A stretch of DNA of 64,000 nucleotides from Pseudomonas sp. HS6 (GTDB lineage Bacteria; Pseudomonadota; Gammaproteobacteria; Pseudomonadales; Pseudomonadaceae). The notes beneath the pieces are model-generated. The model worked only from the letters and a program-made list of their open reading frames with translations, was not told the DNA's origin and searched no databases. This document shows positions 10,088-19,439 of the stretch, one piece after another; the stretch's first letter is position 1, and the number at the start of each line of letters is the position of its first letter. The translations under genes and the position numbers were made by a program. Location of the stretch: the NCBI RefSeq assembly GCF_023375815.1, contig NZ_CP067412.1:2542001-2606000 (forward strand), in the 5' to 3' direction.

Positions 10088-10846
10088 ATGGCCACCAGAT
10101 CCGTTGTACTCGATACCGAAACCACCGGCATGCCGGTGACCGACGGCCACCGGATTATCGAAATCGGTTGTGTCGAGCTGATCGGTCGGCGCCTGACGGG
10201 CCGGCACTTTCACGTTTACCTGCAACCGGACCGCGAGAGTGACGAAGGCGCGATCGGCGTCCACGGCATCACCAACGAATTCCTCGTCGGCAAGCCGCGC
10301 TTTGCCGAAGTGGCCGATGAGTTCTTCGAGTTCATCAACGGCGCGCAACTGATCATCCATAACGCGGCGTTCGACGTTGGCTTCATCAACAACGAATTCG
10401 CCCTGATGGGCCAGCAGGATCGTGCTGACATCACGCAGCACTGCACGATCCTCGACACCCTGATGATGGCCCGGGAACGTCACCCGGGTCAGCGCAACAG
10501 CCTCGATGCCCTGTGCAAACGCTATGGCGTCGACAACTCCGGCCGCGAGCTGCATGGCGCATTGCTCGACTCGGAGATTCTCGCCGACGTCTACCTGACC
10601 ATGACCGGTGGCCAGACCAGCCTGTCGCTGGCCGGCAACGCCTCCGACGGCAACGGAACCGGCAACGGTGCGGATAACTCCGCCACCGAAATCCGCCGTC
10701 TGCCGGCGGATCGTCAGCCGGGGCGGATCATTCGCGCCACCGAAGCCGAGCTGGCCGAGCATCAGGTTCGGCTGGGGATCATCGCAAAGTCGGCCGGCGC
10801 ACCGGCGTTGTGGACTCAGCTTCTGGAAGCCGAGGCTCAGGCGTAA
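10088..10846 (+). CDS. dnaQ: DNA polymerase III epsilon subunit, 3'-5' proofreading exonuclease
   Basis: Proofreading subunit of the replicative polymerase core, 252 residues. The three DEDDh exonuclease motifs are visible: DTETTG (residues about 9-14), HNAAFDVGFIN (near 95), and the HGALLDSEILADVY motif (near 160) with the His and Asp of ExoIII. The segment after the nuclease domain is rich in Gly/Asn/Ser, a flexible linker leading to the C-terminal tail that binds the alpha subunit. A strong terminator follows immediately. Confidence 0.97.
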   Translation: MATRSVVLDTETTGMPVTDGHRIIEIGCVELIGRRLTGRHFHVYLQPDRESDEGAIGVHGITNEFLVGKPRFAEVADEFFEFINGAQLIIHNAAFDVGFINNEFALMGQQDRADITQHCTILDTLMMARERHPGQRNSLDALCKRYGVDNSGRELHGALLDSEILADVYLTMTGGQTSLSLAGNASDGNGTGNGADNSATEIRRLPADRQPGRIIRATEAELAEHQVRLGIIAKSAGAPALWTQLLEAEAQA

Positions 10847-10853
10847 AGCGCAC

Positions 10854-10899
10854 AGGATCGTCCGAACACTCAGGCCGTGTTCGGACGATCCTTCGTTTT
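10854..10899 (+). terminator. Terminator downstream of dnaQ
   Basis: A perfect 16-bp stem (10854-10869 pairing with 10877-10892) with a 7-base loop, followed by tcgtttt. It starts 8 bases after the dnaQ stop and separates dnaQ from ldcA. Confidence 0.88.
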
Positions 10900-10999
10900 G
10901 GCAGTACTGACAACTGGCCACCCTCGCCACATCCGCTCCGACCCTCTACCCTGAGGACATTGGCAGATCACTCTCCGCCGCCTCAGGACACTGAGCCCC

Positions 11000-13255
11000 A
11001 TGTACAAAGATCTGAAGTTCCCGGTGTTGATCGTCCACCGCGACATCAAGGCCGACACGGTTGCCGGCGAACGCATTCGCGGTATCGCCCATGAACTGGA
11101 GCAGGAAGGTTTCAGCATCGTTTCGGCCACGGATTACACCGAGGGTCGGCTGGTGGCTTCGACCCACCACGGTCTGGCGTGCATGTTGATCGCCGCCGAA
11201 GATGCGAGCACCAATTCCCATTTGTTGCAGAACATGGCCGAACTGATCGGTCTGGCCCGCGTGCGGGCGCCGGACTTGCCAATCTTCGCGCTGGGTGAGC
11301 AGGTCACTTTGGAGAACGCCCCGGCCGATGCCATGGCCGAGCTCAATCAGTTGCGCGGCATTCTCTATCTGTTCGAAGACACCGTGCCGTTTCTCGCCCG
11401 GCAAGTGGCGCGGGCAGCGCGCAAGTATCTGGATGGGCTATTGCCGCCGTTCTTCAAGGCCTTGGTGCAGCACACTGCGGACTCCAACTATTCCTGGCAC
11501 ACCCCGGGCCATGGCGGCGGTGTGGCGTATCACAAAAGTCCGGTGGGGCAGGCGTTTCATCAGTTCTTCGGTGAAAACACCCTGCGTTCGGACTTGTCGG
11601 TGTCGGTGCCGGAGCTGGGTTCGTTGCTCGATCACACCGGGCCTTTGGCCGAGGCAGAAGCAAGGGCTGCGCGCAATTTTGGCGCCGATCACACCTTTTT
11701 CGTGATCAATGGCACCTCGACTGCCAACAAGATCGTCTGGCACTCCATGGTCGGGCGCGATGATCTGGTGCTGGTGGATCGCAACTGTCACAAGTCGGTG
11801 TTGCACGCGATCATCATGACCGGGGCGATTCCGCTGTACCTGTGCCCGGAGCGCAATGAGTTGGGGATTATCGGCCCGATCCCGTTGAGCGAATTCAGTC
11901 GCGAATCGATCCAGGCCAAGATCGACACCAGTCCACTGACCAAGGGCCGGGAGCCGAAAGTCAAACTCGCCGTCGTCACTAACTCCACCTACGACGGCCT
12001 CTGTTACAACGCCGAACTGATCAAGCAGAGTCTGGGCAACAGCGTCGAAGTCCTGCATTTTGACGAAGCCTGGTACGCCTACGCGGCGTTTCACGAATTC
12101 TTTGCCGGCCGTTATGGCATGGCCACCTCGCGCAGCGCCGACAGTCCGCTGGTGTTCACCACCCATTCCACCCATAAACTGCTGGCGGCGTTCAGTCAGG
12201 CTTCGATGATTCATGTGCAGGACGGCGGTGCGCGGCAACTGGACCGTGACCGGTTCAACGAAGCGTTCATGATGCACATCTCGACGTCGCCGCAGTACAG
12301 CATCATCGCTTCGCTGGACGTGGCGTCGGCCATGATGGAAGGCCCGGCCGGGCGTTCGCTGTTGCAGGAAACCTTCGATGAAGCCTTGAGCTTTCGCCGG
12401 GCGCTGGCCAATCTGCGTGGGCACATCGACGCCAATGACTGGTGGTTCTCGATCTGGCAGCCACCGGGTGTCGAGGGTATCGATCGGGTGCAGACCGAAG
12501 ACTGGCTGCTGAAACCCGAGGATGATTGGCACGGTTTCGGCGAGGTCAGCGACAACTACGTGCTGCTCGATCCGATCAAGGTCACTCTGGTGATGCCAGG
12601 CCTGACCGCTGGCGGCGCGTTGAGCGACAAGGGGATTCCGGCGGCGGTGGTCAGTCGTTTTCTCTGGGAGCGCGGGCTGGTGGTGGAGAAAACCGGGCTG
12701 TATTCGTTCCTGGTGCTGTTCTCGATGGGCATCACCAAGGGCAAGTGGAGCACGCTGTTGACCGAACTGCTGGAGTTCAAGCGCAGCTACGACGCCAACG
12801 TCAGTCTCGACACCTGCCTGAAGTGTGTCGCTCAGGAAGCTCCGGCGCGCTATCGCGGCATGGGCCTGCGCGATCTTTGCGACCAGCTCCACGCCTGTTA
12901 TCGCAGCAATGCCACCGCCAAGCACCTTAAACGCATGTACACCGTGCTGCCGGAAATCGCCATGAAGCCGGCCCACGCCTACGATCAGCTGGTGCGCGGC
13001 GAAGTCGAGGCGGTGCCGATCGATGAGCTGGACGGTCGCGTCGCGGCGGTGATGCTAGTGCCGTATCCGCCGGGAATTCCGTTGATCATGCCCGGTGAAC
13101 GTTTTACCGAATCCACTCGGTCGATCATCGATTACCTGAAATTTGCCCGCACGTTCGATGAGAGTTTTCCGGGTTTCGTGGTCGATGTGCACGGTCTGCA
13201 ACACGAAGATGAGGGCAATGGACGGCACTACACCGTCGATTGCGTCAAGGAATGA
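11000..13255 (+). CDS. ldcA: Lysine decarboxylase LdcA (Orn/Lys/Arg decarboxylase family)
   Basis: PLP-dependent decarboxylase of 751 residues. The sequence matches what I recall of P. aeruginosa LdcA (PA1818), which converts lysine to cadaverine and in that species belongs to the ArgR-regulated lysine catabolic route. N-terminal wing domain begins MYKDLKFPVLIVHRDIKAD. The PLP domain contains HTPGHGGG (near 168), FVINGTSTANK, HFDEAWYAY (cofactor Asp) and the Schiff-base lysine in THSTHK (Lys near 393). The C-terminal domain contains LVPYPPGIPLIMPGER. The gene overlaps or nearly touches the following GNAT gene. Here no amino-acid permease follows, unlike P. aeruginosa as I remember it. Substrate preference for lysine rather than arginine rests on the close match to LdcA. 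Confidence 0.92.
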   Translation: MYKDLKFPVLIVHRDIKADTVAGERIRGIAHELEQEGFSIVSATDYTEGRLVASTHHGLACMLIAAEDASTNSHLLQNMAELIGLARVRAPDLPIFALGEQVTLENAPADAMAELNQLRGILYLFEDTVPFLARQVARAARKYLDGLLPPFFKALVQHTADSNYSWHTPGHGGGVAYHKSPVGQAFHQFFGENTLRSDLSVSVPELGSLLDHTGPLAEAEARAARNFGADHTFFVINGTSTANKIVWHSMVGRDDLVLVDRNCHKSVLHAIIMTGAIPLYLCPERNELGIIGPIPLSEFSRESIQAKIDTSPLTKGREPKVKLAVVTNSTYDGLCYNAELIKQSLGNSVEVLHFDEAWYAYAAFHEFFAGRYGMATSRSADSPLVFTTHSTHKLLAAFSQASMIHVQDGGARQLDRDRFNEAFMMHISTSPQYSIIASLDVASAMMEGPAGRSLLQETFDEALSFRRALANLRGHIDANDWWFSIWQPPGVEGIDRVQTEDWLLKPEDDWHGFGEVSDNYVLLDPIKVTLVMPGLTAGGALSDKGIPAAVVSRFLWERGLVVEKTGLYSFLVLFSMGITKGKWSTLLTELLEFKRSYDANVSLDTCLKCVAQEAPARYRGMGLRDLCDQLHACYRSNATAKHLKRMYTVLPEIAMKPAHAYDQLVRGEVEAVPIDELDGRVAAVMLVPYPPGIPLIMPGERFTESTRSIIDYLKFARTFDESFPGFVVDVHGLQHEDEGNGRHYTVDCVKE

Positions 13256-13269
13256 GGGCGTTTCCCAGT

Positions 13270-13884
13270 ATGCAACCGGTCATGAATCCAAAATACCCAG
13301 GGCTGTCGGTGCGCGTCGCTGACGATGGCTTTGCCTCGTACATCTGGGGCAGCGATTTCAGTTTCGAAGTCGCCGCCTATGGTGCAGCCGAAATCGGCAA
13401 ACCCGTCGCGCAGTGGGGCGTGACGCCGATCGTGCCGTATCGCAAGTGCTACGGCATCGATCCCGAGGAGTTCAGTAGTTTTCGCGATGCCGCCGACAGT
13501 GCGATTTTTATGGCGTATCTGGAAGATCAGCCGGTGGGGCATCTGGTGATCAGTACCAACTGGAACGGTTTTGCTCACATCGATGAACTGGCGGTACACG
13601 CGCCGGCTCGGCGTCACGGTGTGGCCAAGGCATTGCTGGACGTGGCGCAGTTCTGGAGCCGCAAGAAAAAACTGCCGGGGATCATGCTCGAGACCCAGAA
13701 TAACAACCTCGGTGCCTGTCGTTTGTATGAGCGCTGCGGTTACGTGATTGGTGGCATCGACCATTTGCGTTATCGCGGGATCGACCCGAACACCGCCGAA
13801 GTGGCGTTGTTCTGGTATCGAATATTCGATAATCCGCTGGAAAGCCCGATCAGCTCGCCAGCATCGCCGCGGCTTGTTCCGTGA
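13270..13884 (+). CDS. GNAT family N-acetyltransferase
   Basis: Acetyltransferase of about 204 residues. Possible starts are the ATG at 13252 (overlapping the ldcA stop as ATGA), at 13270 (GAGGG about ten bases upstream) and at 13282; 13270 has the best ribosome-binding site. The acetyl-CoA-binding motif is AHIDELAVHAPARRHGVAKALLDVA, followed by MLETQNNNLGACRLYERCGYVIGG, a typical GNAT motif B. Being downstream of and nearly fused to ldcA, it might act on a polyamine or an amino-acid-derived substrate such as cadaverine, but that is inference from position only. Its 3' end overlaps the convergent LysR gene by 35 bp. Confidence 0.85.
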   Translation: MQPVMNPKYPGLSVRVADDGFASYIWGSDFSFEVAAYGAAEIGKPVAQWGVTPIVPYRKCYGIDPEEFSSFRDAADSAIFMAYLEDQPVGHLVISTNWNGFAHIDELAVHAPARRHGVAKALLDVAQFWSRKKKLPGIMLETQNNNLGACRLYERCGYVIGGIDHLRYRGIDPNTAEVALFWYRIFDNPLESPISSPASPRLVP

Positions 13885-14743
13885 CGATCGTGAGCAGGGT
13901 CTGGACGGCCGATGGCGGCGCTGCGTGTTTGAAGGTCAGTGCATAGAGGCTGATCGGTACGGCCGGTGACAGAGGGCAGACATCGAGGCCACCAGCGCGG
14001 GCGCCGAGAGCGGTGAACGGGTCGACGATGGCCAGGCCTTCACCGGCCTCGACCATGCTGCGCATCATCTGATGGGTCTGCACCCGGGTCTGGATGCTTG
14101 GTGCCGGGCGCAAGGCCTGAAGCTTGTGCTCCAGCGCAGGGCTTAACGGGTCCTGGCCTTCGAGGCCGACCATCGCCTGGCCCGCCAGGTCTTGCAGTGA
14201 AATGTACTTTTGCTTCGGTTGCAGCCAGCCGTGGGGCGCGAGCAATTGCAGCTTGCCTTGCGCCAGCACCTGGCAATCGATATCGGGGTGTTCGGGGTCG
14301 TGCAGGCTCAGGCCCAGATCGCTCTCGCGCAGCAACAGGCTGCGAACAATGTGGCGAGTGGGCTCGCTGAGCAGCGTGCAGGGGACGTCCGGCAGACGCC
14401 GACGCAGTGCGGCGAGACTTTGCGGCAACAGTTGCTGGGCCAGCGGCGGGGTGCCGATGATTCGCAGAGGCGGGGAGAGGTATTGCTTGAGGCTGCTGGC
14501 CAGCCGTTGCACCGGTTCCAGCGCGTCATAGATGTGGGCGATTTCGACTTGCAGCGCACGGGCTTCGGCCGTGGCCTGAAGCCGTCCGCGTACGCTGGCG
14601 AACAGCATGAACCCCAGCTGACTCTCGGCTTCGCGCAACCGCTCCTCGACGTCGCCCGTCGGCAATTGCAGCCATTCGGCGGCGGTGCCCACGTGACCCG
14701 TCTGTAAAAGCGCCTGAATCACCTCGATATGACGTAAACGCAT
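13850..14743 (-). CDS. LysR family transcriptional regulator
   Basis: A 297-residue DNA-binding regulator of normal LysR length. The N-terminal winged helix-turn-helix begins MRLRHIEVIQALLQTGHVGTAA with the recognition region up to about residue 60. The effector-binding domain begins near PPLRIIGTPPLAQQLLPQ and shows ESDLGLSLHDPEHPDIDC, PHGWLQPKQ and VEAGEGLAIVDPFTA. The target is unknown. It is convergent with the GNAT gene (35-bp overlap), and its upstream side faces the small hypothetical gene on the same strand. Confidence 0.9.
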   Translation of the reverse strand: MRLRHIEVIQALLQTGHVGTAAEWLQLPTGDVEERLREAESQLGFMLFASVRGRLQATAEARALQVEIAHIYDALEPVQRLASSLKQYLSPPLRIIGTPPLAQQLLPQSLAALRRRLPDVPCTLLSEPTRHIVRSLLLRESDLGLSLHDPEHPDIDCQVLAQGKLQLLAPHGWLQPKQKYISLQDLAGQAMVGLEGQDPLSPALEHKLQALRPAPSIQTRVQTHQMMRSMVEAGEGLAIVDPFTALGARAGGLDVCPLSPAVPISLYALTFKHAAPPSAVQTLLTIVTEQAAAMLAS

Positions 14744-14828
14744 GCGTGAAGTCCATGTCCGGCCGTTGGGGTCAGTGGCTGAATCCTACCCCAACTCGGC
14801 GCGGATGACTTCTGCTCATAACAATCGG

Positions 14829-15065
14829 TTATGAAGCGACAGTCGGCTCGGGTTCGCGAATCAACGTGATGCCCGACTGAACCAGCAGGAACTCGTTGTC
14901 ATCGACTTTATTGACGCGATCGCCAATCGCCAGTTTGTAGGTTGTAACGGGCTCCATGCCGGTGAAACCGTCTGCCGACGGGTTGGATTCCTGGAATTCA
15001 TGCACGGAATAAACGCGGCCTTCCGCATCTCTTGCATGGAACTGACCGACGAGTACTGCTGCCAT
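14829..15065 (-). CDS. Small conserved hypothetical protein
   Basis: A 78-residue soluble protein with no signal peptide or membrane segment. Its content suggests two short beta-rich halves: VGQFHARDAEGRVYSVHEFQE and TTYKLAIGDRVNKVDDNEFLLVQSG. Codon use matches its neighbours, and the start is preceded by a purine-rich tccagaggttctaagcag stretch on the minus strand. I do not recognise a family with a known function. It is divergent from the FMN reductase gene with a 185-bp spacer. Confidence 0.65.
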   Translation of the reverse strand: MAAVLVGQFHARDAEGRVYSVHEFQESNPSADGFTGMEPVTTYKLAIGDRVNKVDDNEFLLVQSGITLIREPEPTVAS

Positions 15066-15250
15066 CTGCTTAGAACCTCTGGAGATAAAACGCTTGATTT
15101 GCGGCTTGGTAGACCGTCATCGAGCTCGGTAAGTTTTCCTACGGGAAAAAAATAATCCGGACGCGGGAAATATCCCTCGTCGTCTGGTGGAATCGTCGCC
15201 GGATCATCTATAACTACAGGCTCCTCCCACGGACAGTCGAGAGTCTTCCC

Positions 15251-15811
15251 ATGAGCAATGTCTATAACGTCGCCGTAGTCGTCGGCAGCCTGCGCAAAGC
15301 CTCGATCAATCGCAAGGTCGCCCTGGCGCTGGCAGAACTGGCACCGGCCAACCTCAAGCTGAGCATTGTCGAAATTGGCGATCTGCCACTCTATAACGAA
15401 GACATCGACGGCGATTCACCGCCGGCAGCCTACAGTACTTTCCGGCAAAAAGTGGGTTCATCCGACGCGGTGCTGTTTGTCACGCCGGAGTACAACCGTT
15501 CGGTTCCGGCACCGTTGAAGAACGCAATTGATGTTGGTTCGCGGCCTTATGGAAAGAGTGTCTGGAGCGGCAAGCCGGGGGCGGTGATCAGTGTTTCGCC
15601 GGGTGCCATTGGCGGTTTTGGCGCCAACCAGCATCTGCGTCAGTCCTTCGTTTTCCTCAACGTGCCGTGCATGCAGCAGCCGGAAGCCTACCTGGGTGGC
15701 GCCGGCACCGCGTTCGATGAGGCAGGCAAGTTGAACGAATCGGTCAAACCGTTCCTGCAAAGTTTCATCAATGCCTATGGGCAGTTTGTGGAACAGCACA
15801 AGAAAGTCTGA
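15251..15811 (+). CDS. NADPH-dependent FMN reductase family protein
   Basis: Flavodoxin-like oxidoreductase of 186 residues. Members of this family (YieF/ChrR-like) reduce quinones, chromate or azo dyes using NAD(P)H through bound FMN. The phosphate-binding loop is GSLRKASINRK near residue 11; the second FMN contact is TPEYNRSVPAPLKNAIDVGSR; SVSPGAIGGFGANQHLRQ closes the isoalloxazine site. The function is predicted from the family; the physiological electron acceptor is not visible in the sequence. Stand-alone gene with its own promoter region. Confidence 0.88.
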   Translation: MSNVYNVAVVVGSLRKASINRKVALALAELAPANLKLSIVEIGDLPLYNEDIDGDSPPAAYSTFRQKVGSSDAVLFVTPEYNRSVPAPLKNAIDVGSRPYGKSVWSGKPGAVISVSPGAIGGFGANQHLRQSFVFLNVPCMQQPEAYLGGAGTAFDEAGKLNESVKPFLQSFINAYGQFVEQHKKV

Positions 15812-15924
15812 AGCCTCAATCCCGCCCCAGGCCATGATCGGTCACGCCTCGATGGAGTTTTCATCGGGGCGCGCGGCCCGTGGCGTTTGCGCCCCCGCCA
15901 CTCTATGCAGCAGGAATCCGAACG

Positions 15925-17028
15925 ATGCAAAGTCCGATCACGGTCACGCGACTGGTGACCCGCAAACGTGCACTCGACCAGAGCCGAATTGAGCAGGAGC
16001 AGCGCAGTCCAGTGGCGGCGGACGGGGAGGTGATCCTGAAAGTCGACCGTTGCGCCCTGACCACCAACAATATTTCCTACGCTGCATATGGCGATTCGAT
16101 GCACTACTGGGAGTTCTTTCCGACAGGGCTGGCCGAATGGGGCCACATTCCAGCCTGGGGTTTCGCCGATGTGATCGCTTCCGGCGTCGAAAACGTGGCG
16201 GTCGGCGAGCGTTTTTATGGTTACTTGCCGCTGGCCAGTCATGTGTGGGTGCGTCCCGATCGGGTCATCAGGCGTGGTTTCCACGACGGCACGGAGCACC
16301 GGCAGGCGCTGAGCTCGGTTTACAACCAATACACCCGCTGCAGCGAAGACACGTATCACCGCCCGGCAACGGAAAACCTGCAGGTTTTGCTCAAGCCGCT
16401 GTTCTTGACGTCGTTGATGTTGGCGGATTTCCTTAAGGACAATCAGTTCTTTGGCGCAAGCCGTGTGGTGTTTTCCAGTGCTTCGAGCAAAACCGCCTAC
16501 GGCACGGCGGTGTGTCTGGCCGGACATCCGAAGCTCGAATGTGTGGCATTGACGTCTACCGGTAACAAGACCTTTGTCGAAAGGCTGGGCTGCTATGGGC
16601 GGACAGTGTCTTACGCAGAGTTGTCGGAGCTGGCCAATGATCGTCCGACGCTTTATGTGGATTTTTCCGGCGACCTGGGTTTGCGCGAGCGGGTGCATCA
16701 GCATTTCGCCGGTCACCTCGTCTACAGCTGCTTTGTCGGTTCCGCTCACACCACCGATGAAGCAGAGCTGAGTGCCGTCGAAGGGCTGCGACCGGTGTTT
16801 TTCTTTGCCCCGATCCAGATTCGCAAGCGCAGCGTCGAATGGGGGGCGGAGCGCGTGAACCGCTACGTCGGCGAAGGTTTGCAGCGGTTTTATCGCCAGG
16901 TCAGCGCGCCGGTCAATCCCTTGTTGCAGGTCGTGGAGAGTCACGGCCTTGAGGCAGCACAGAGCGTGATTTCTCGTCTGTTTCATGGTCATATCCCTCC
17001 AGTGGAGGGGCACGTGATTCGACTGTGA
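15925..17028 (+). CDS. DUF2855 family protein
   Basis: A 367-residue protein of the DUF2855 family, distantly related to the quinone-oxidoreductase/MDR fold. The start is the ATG at 15925 (MQSPITVTRLV), with AGGA nine bases upstream; the open frame extends further but has no better start. Recognisable segments are DRCALTTNNISYAAYGDSM, IPAWGFADVIASG and GERFYGYLPLASHVWV in the N-terminal half. A Rossmann-like half follows, including VVFSSASSKTAYG and YSCFVGSAHTT. No enzymatic activity is established to my knowledge. 66 bp separate it from the arsB-like gene. Confidence 0.85.
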   Translation: MQSPITVTRLVTRKRALDQSRIEQEQRSPVAADGEVILKVDRCALTTNNISYAAYGDSMHYWEFFPTGLAEWGHIPAWGFADVIASGVENVAVGERFYGYLPLASHVWVRPDRVIRRGFHDGTEHRQALSSVYNQYTRCSEDTYHRPATENLQVLLKPLFLTSLMLADFLKDNQFFGASRVVFSSASSKTAYGTAVCLAGHPKLECVALTSTGNKTFVERLGCYGRTVSYAELSELANDRPTLYVDFSGDLGLRERVHQHFAGHLVYSCFVGSAHTTDEAELSAVEGLRPVFFFAPIQIRKRSVEWGAERVNRYVGEGLQRFYRQVSAPVNPLLQVVESHGLEAAQSVISRLFHGHIPPVEGHVIRL

Positions 17029-17093
17029 GTTGACGGACGGGCAGGGTGCGCTTCCTCGATACCCATTCTGCCCCTGATCGAAGGTCGCTCTGC

Positions 17094-18377
17094 ATGCTCA
17101 CGGCTTCACTGATTTTCCTGCTGACCATCACCCTGGTGATCTGGCAACCCAAAGGCCTCGGGGTCGGCTGGAGTGCGACGTTCGGCGCGTTGCTGGCGCT
17201 GATTTTCGGCGTGGTACACCTGAGCGATATTCCGCTGGTGTGGCAAATCATCTGGAACGCCACCGGCACGTTTGTGGCGCTGATCATCATCAGCCTGCTG
17301 CTCGACGAAGCGGGTTTTTTCGCCTGGGCCGCGTTACATGTGGCGCGGTGGGGTCGGGGCAGCGGGCGCAAGCTGTTCGCTTTCATGGTGTTGCTCGGCG
17401 CACTGGTGTCGGCGTTGTTCGCCAATGACGGCGCGGCGCTGATTCTCACGCCCATCGTGATTTCCATGCTGCTGGCGCTGCGTTTCTCCCCGGCGGCGAC
17501 CCTGGCGTTCGTCATGGGCGCCGGGTTCATTGCCGACACCGCGAGCCTGCCACTGGTGGTGTCGAACCTGGTCAACATCGTCTCGGCAGACTTCTTTCAT
17601 ATCGGTTTCAATCGCTATGCGGCGGTGATGGTGCCGGTGAACTTCGTCAGTGTCGCCGCCACACTGGCGGTGTTGTTGTGGTTCTTCCGCCGCGACATTC
17701 CGACAGCCTACGATCCCGAACAGCTTGATCACCCGGAAACGGCGATTCACGACAAGGCCACGTTCTACGCCGGTTGGGCGGTTCTGGTGATCCTGCTGGT
17801 GGGCTGTTTTGCCCTGGAGCCGCTGGGCATTCCGATCAGTGCGATCTCGGCCGTGTGCGCGGCGTTGCTGCTGGGCATCGCCGCTCGCGGGCACAAGATC
17901 TCCACGCGCAAAGTGATGAAAGAGGCACCGTGGCAGATCGTGATTTTCTCCCTGGGCATGTACCTGGTGGTCTACGGACTGCGCAATGCCGGGCTCACGG
18001 ATCATCTGGCCGGCTGGCTGGATGTCTTTGCCGGGTATGGCGTCTGGGGCGCGGCCATGGGGACCGGGGTGCTGACAGCGCTGTTGTCGTCGATCATGAA
18101 CAATCTGCCGACAGTGTTGATCGGTTTGCTGTCAATCGATGCCAGCCAAGCGACCGGCGTGGTGAAGGAGGCGATGATCTACGCCAACGTGATCGGCAGC
18201 GACCTGGGGCCGAAGATCACCCCGATCGGCAGTCTGGCGACCTTGCTCTGGCTGCATGTGCTGGAGCGCAAGGATATCCGGATCGGTTGGGGGTATTACT
18301 TCAGGGTCGGGATTGTGCTGACGGTGCCGGTGTTGCTGGTGACGCTGGCCGCGCTGGCGGTGCGACTGAGCGTTTAG
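17094..18377 (+). CDS. arsB: ArsB-type arsenite efflux membrane protein
   Basis: Polytopic inner-membrane transporter of the arsenite/antimonite ArsB family, 427 residues from the ATG at 17094, which is preceded by GAAGG. About twelve hydrophobic segments alternate with short loops. Family motifs include [15 protein letters not shown] near residue 105, [22 protein letters not shown] near 145 and the second-half repeat [15 protein letters not shown] plus [20 protein letters not shown]. ArsB extrudes arsenite. Oddly, no arsR, arsC or arsH lies next to it in this window, so regulation or substrate may differ. It ends with a 4-bp convergent overlap with the DUF1853 gene. Confidence 0.9.
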   Translation: MLTASLIFLLTITLVIWQPKGLGVGWSATFGALLALIFGVVHLSDIPLVWQIIWNATGTFVALIIISLLLDEAGFFAWAALHVARWGRGSGRKLFAFMVLLGALVSALFANDGAALILTPIVISMLLALRFSPAATLAFVMGAGFIADTASLPLVVSNLVNIVSADFFHIGFNRYAAVMVPVNFVSVAATLAVLLWFFRRDIPTAYDPEQLDHPETAIHDKATFYAGWAVLVILLVGCFALEPLGIPISAISAVCAALLLGIAARGHKISTRKVMKEAPWQIVIFSLGMYLVVYGLRNAGLTDHLAGWLDVFAGYGVWGAAMGTGVLTALLSSIMNNLPTVLIGLLSIDASQATGVVKEAMIYANVIGSDLGPKITPIGSLATLLWLHVLERKDIRIGWGYYFRVGIVLTVPVLLVTLAALAVRLSV

Positions 18378-19324
18378 TTCTGCCCCGGCACATTCGGCCA
18401 GAGGTCGGACACCAGAAACAACCGCTCGGCCTCTTCCCAGTCACCCCGGGCATTTTCGGTCAGGCGCACCATCAGTTGCGCCGGGGCCAGCGGTTCGAGT
18501 TCATCGAGCCAGGTCTGCAAATGCTCGTGGCTCCAGGTCTGATCCGCCGGGTAATGCGCCGGCGCCAGCCAGGCGTGGCGGGGCAGGGGTTGCCAGCGTC
18601 CGGCCGGGCGCTGGGCAACAAACGCCGGCCAATCCTTTTGATGCAACCAGCTGCCTCGCAGATGCTGCGGGTGAGCGCCGCTCGGCGGTTCGGACTGTCC
18701 GGGCCATGGATACAGCAGATAACCGCCCAGCCACAACTGCGCACTGAACGTCCCGACATCCAGCGCCGCCAGGGCCGCGCGGCTTTCCGGCCGGGCGGAA
18801 ATCGGCAACTGATGCTCGCTCAGGTGGGCCAGTTTTCGGTCCAGGCGATCATGGCAACCGGGGCCGAGCCACTGCGCCGGATCACGGCCGTCGCCGTTCT
18901 GCGGGCCGAGGTAGAGCTTGATCGCCAACTCCAGGTGATGCACGCCGTCGCGGTCGCGCAGCAGCATGTCGAGTTCGCCGAGGGTGTGGCCCTCGCGGCG
19001 GATCGGCAGGTTGGCGGCGATCAGTTCGATCCCCGGCGCATGCTCCACGGCAAACTGCCAGAGCCGTTCGTAATACAGACCCAGACGCCGGGTGCGGGCC
19101 TGGGACAGCCAGTGCAACAGGCCATAGCTGTCACGGTCGAGCGCACGCAGCCAATGCGCCAGCCGTTCGGGATCGTGCACCCAATCGCTGCCCGCCAGCG
19201 GATGGCGTTGCGGCCACGGCGTAGTGGCGAGCATCGGCGGGGCGAGGATCACCCACGCCAGATCGCGCACCTCCGGGTGACGCAATTGGTGGGGCAACTG
19301 GAGCAAATCGGGAAATAGGATCAT
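18374..19324 (-). CDS. DUF1853 family protein
   Basis: A 316-residue soluble protein that I recognise as DUF1853: a PD-(D/E)XK-nuclease-like pattern with [25 protein letters not shown] near residue 115, preceded by [16 protein letters not shown]. The Glu-Leu-Asp and the E-x-K analogue (ELAIK) resemble that nuclease core, but activity is not proven. It is divergent from nadK; in Pseudomonas a DUF1853 gene commonly lies beside nadK. Confidence 0.85.
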   Translation of the reverse strand: MILFPDLLQLPHQLRHPEVRDLAWVILAPPMLATTPWPQRHPLAGSDWVHDPERLAHWLRALDRDSYGLLHWLSQARTRRLGLYYERLWQFAVEHAPGIELIAANLPIRREGHTLGELDMLLRDRDGVHHLELAIKLYLGPQNGDGRDPAQWLGPGCHDRLDRKLAHLSEHQLPISARPESRAALAALDVGTFSAQLWLGGYLLYPWPGQSEPPSGAHPQHLRGSWLHQKDWPAFVAQRPAGRWQPLPRHAWLAPAHYPADQTWSHEHLQTWLDELEPLAPAQLMVRLTENARGDWEEAERLFLVSDLWPNVPGQN

Positions 19325-19374
19325 CTTGCGAGCATAGCCTCAAACACGGTCGCACCCTCGGGGCTGAAAGGATT

Positions 19375-19402
19375 TTGTCTATCCGGCGCTTTCGCCCATA
19401 AT
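19375..19402 (+). promoter_or_regulatory. Candidate sigma-70 promoter of the nadK operon
   Basis: TTGTCT (-35, 4 of 6 matches) and CATAAT (-10, 5 of 6 matches) are spaced by 16 bp, 38 bp before the nadK start. It would drive the nadK-to-pepN run. Seen by eye only. Confidence 0.45.
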
Positions 19403-19439
19403 CGTCGTTTTCGCCGTTGCAGCCCCCCGCAGGAGTCCC

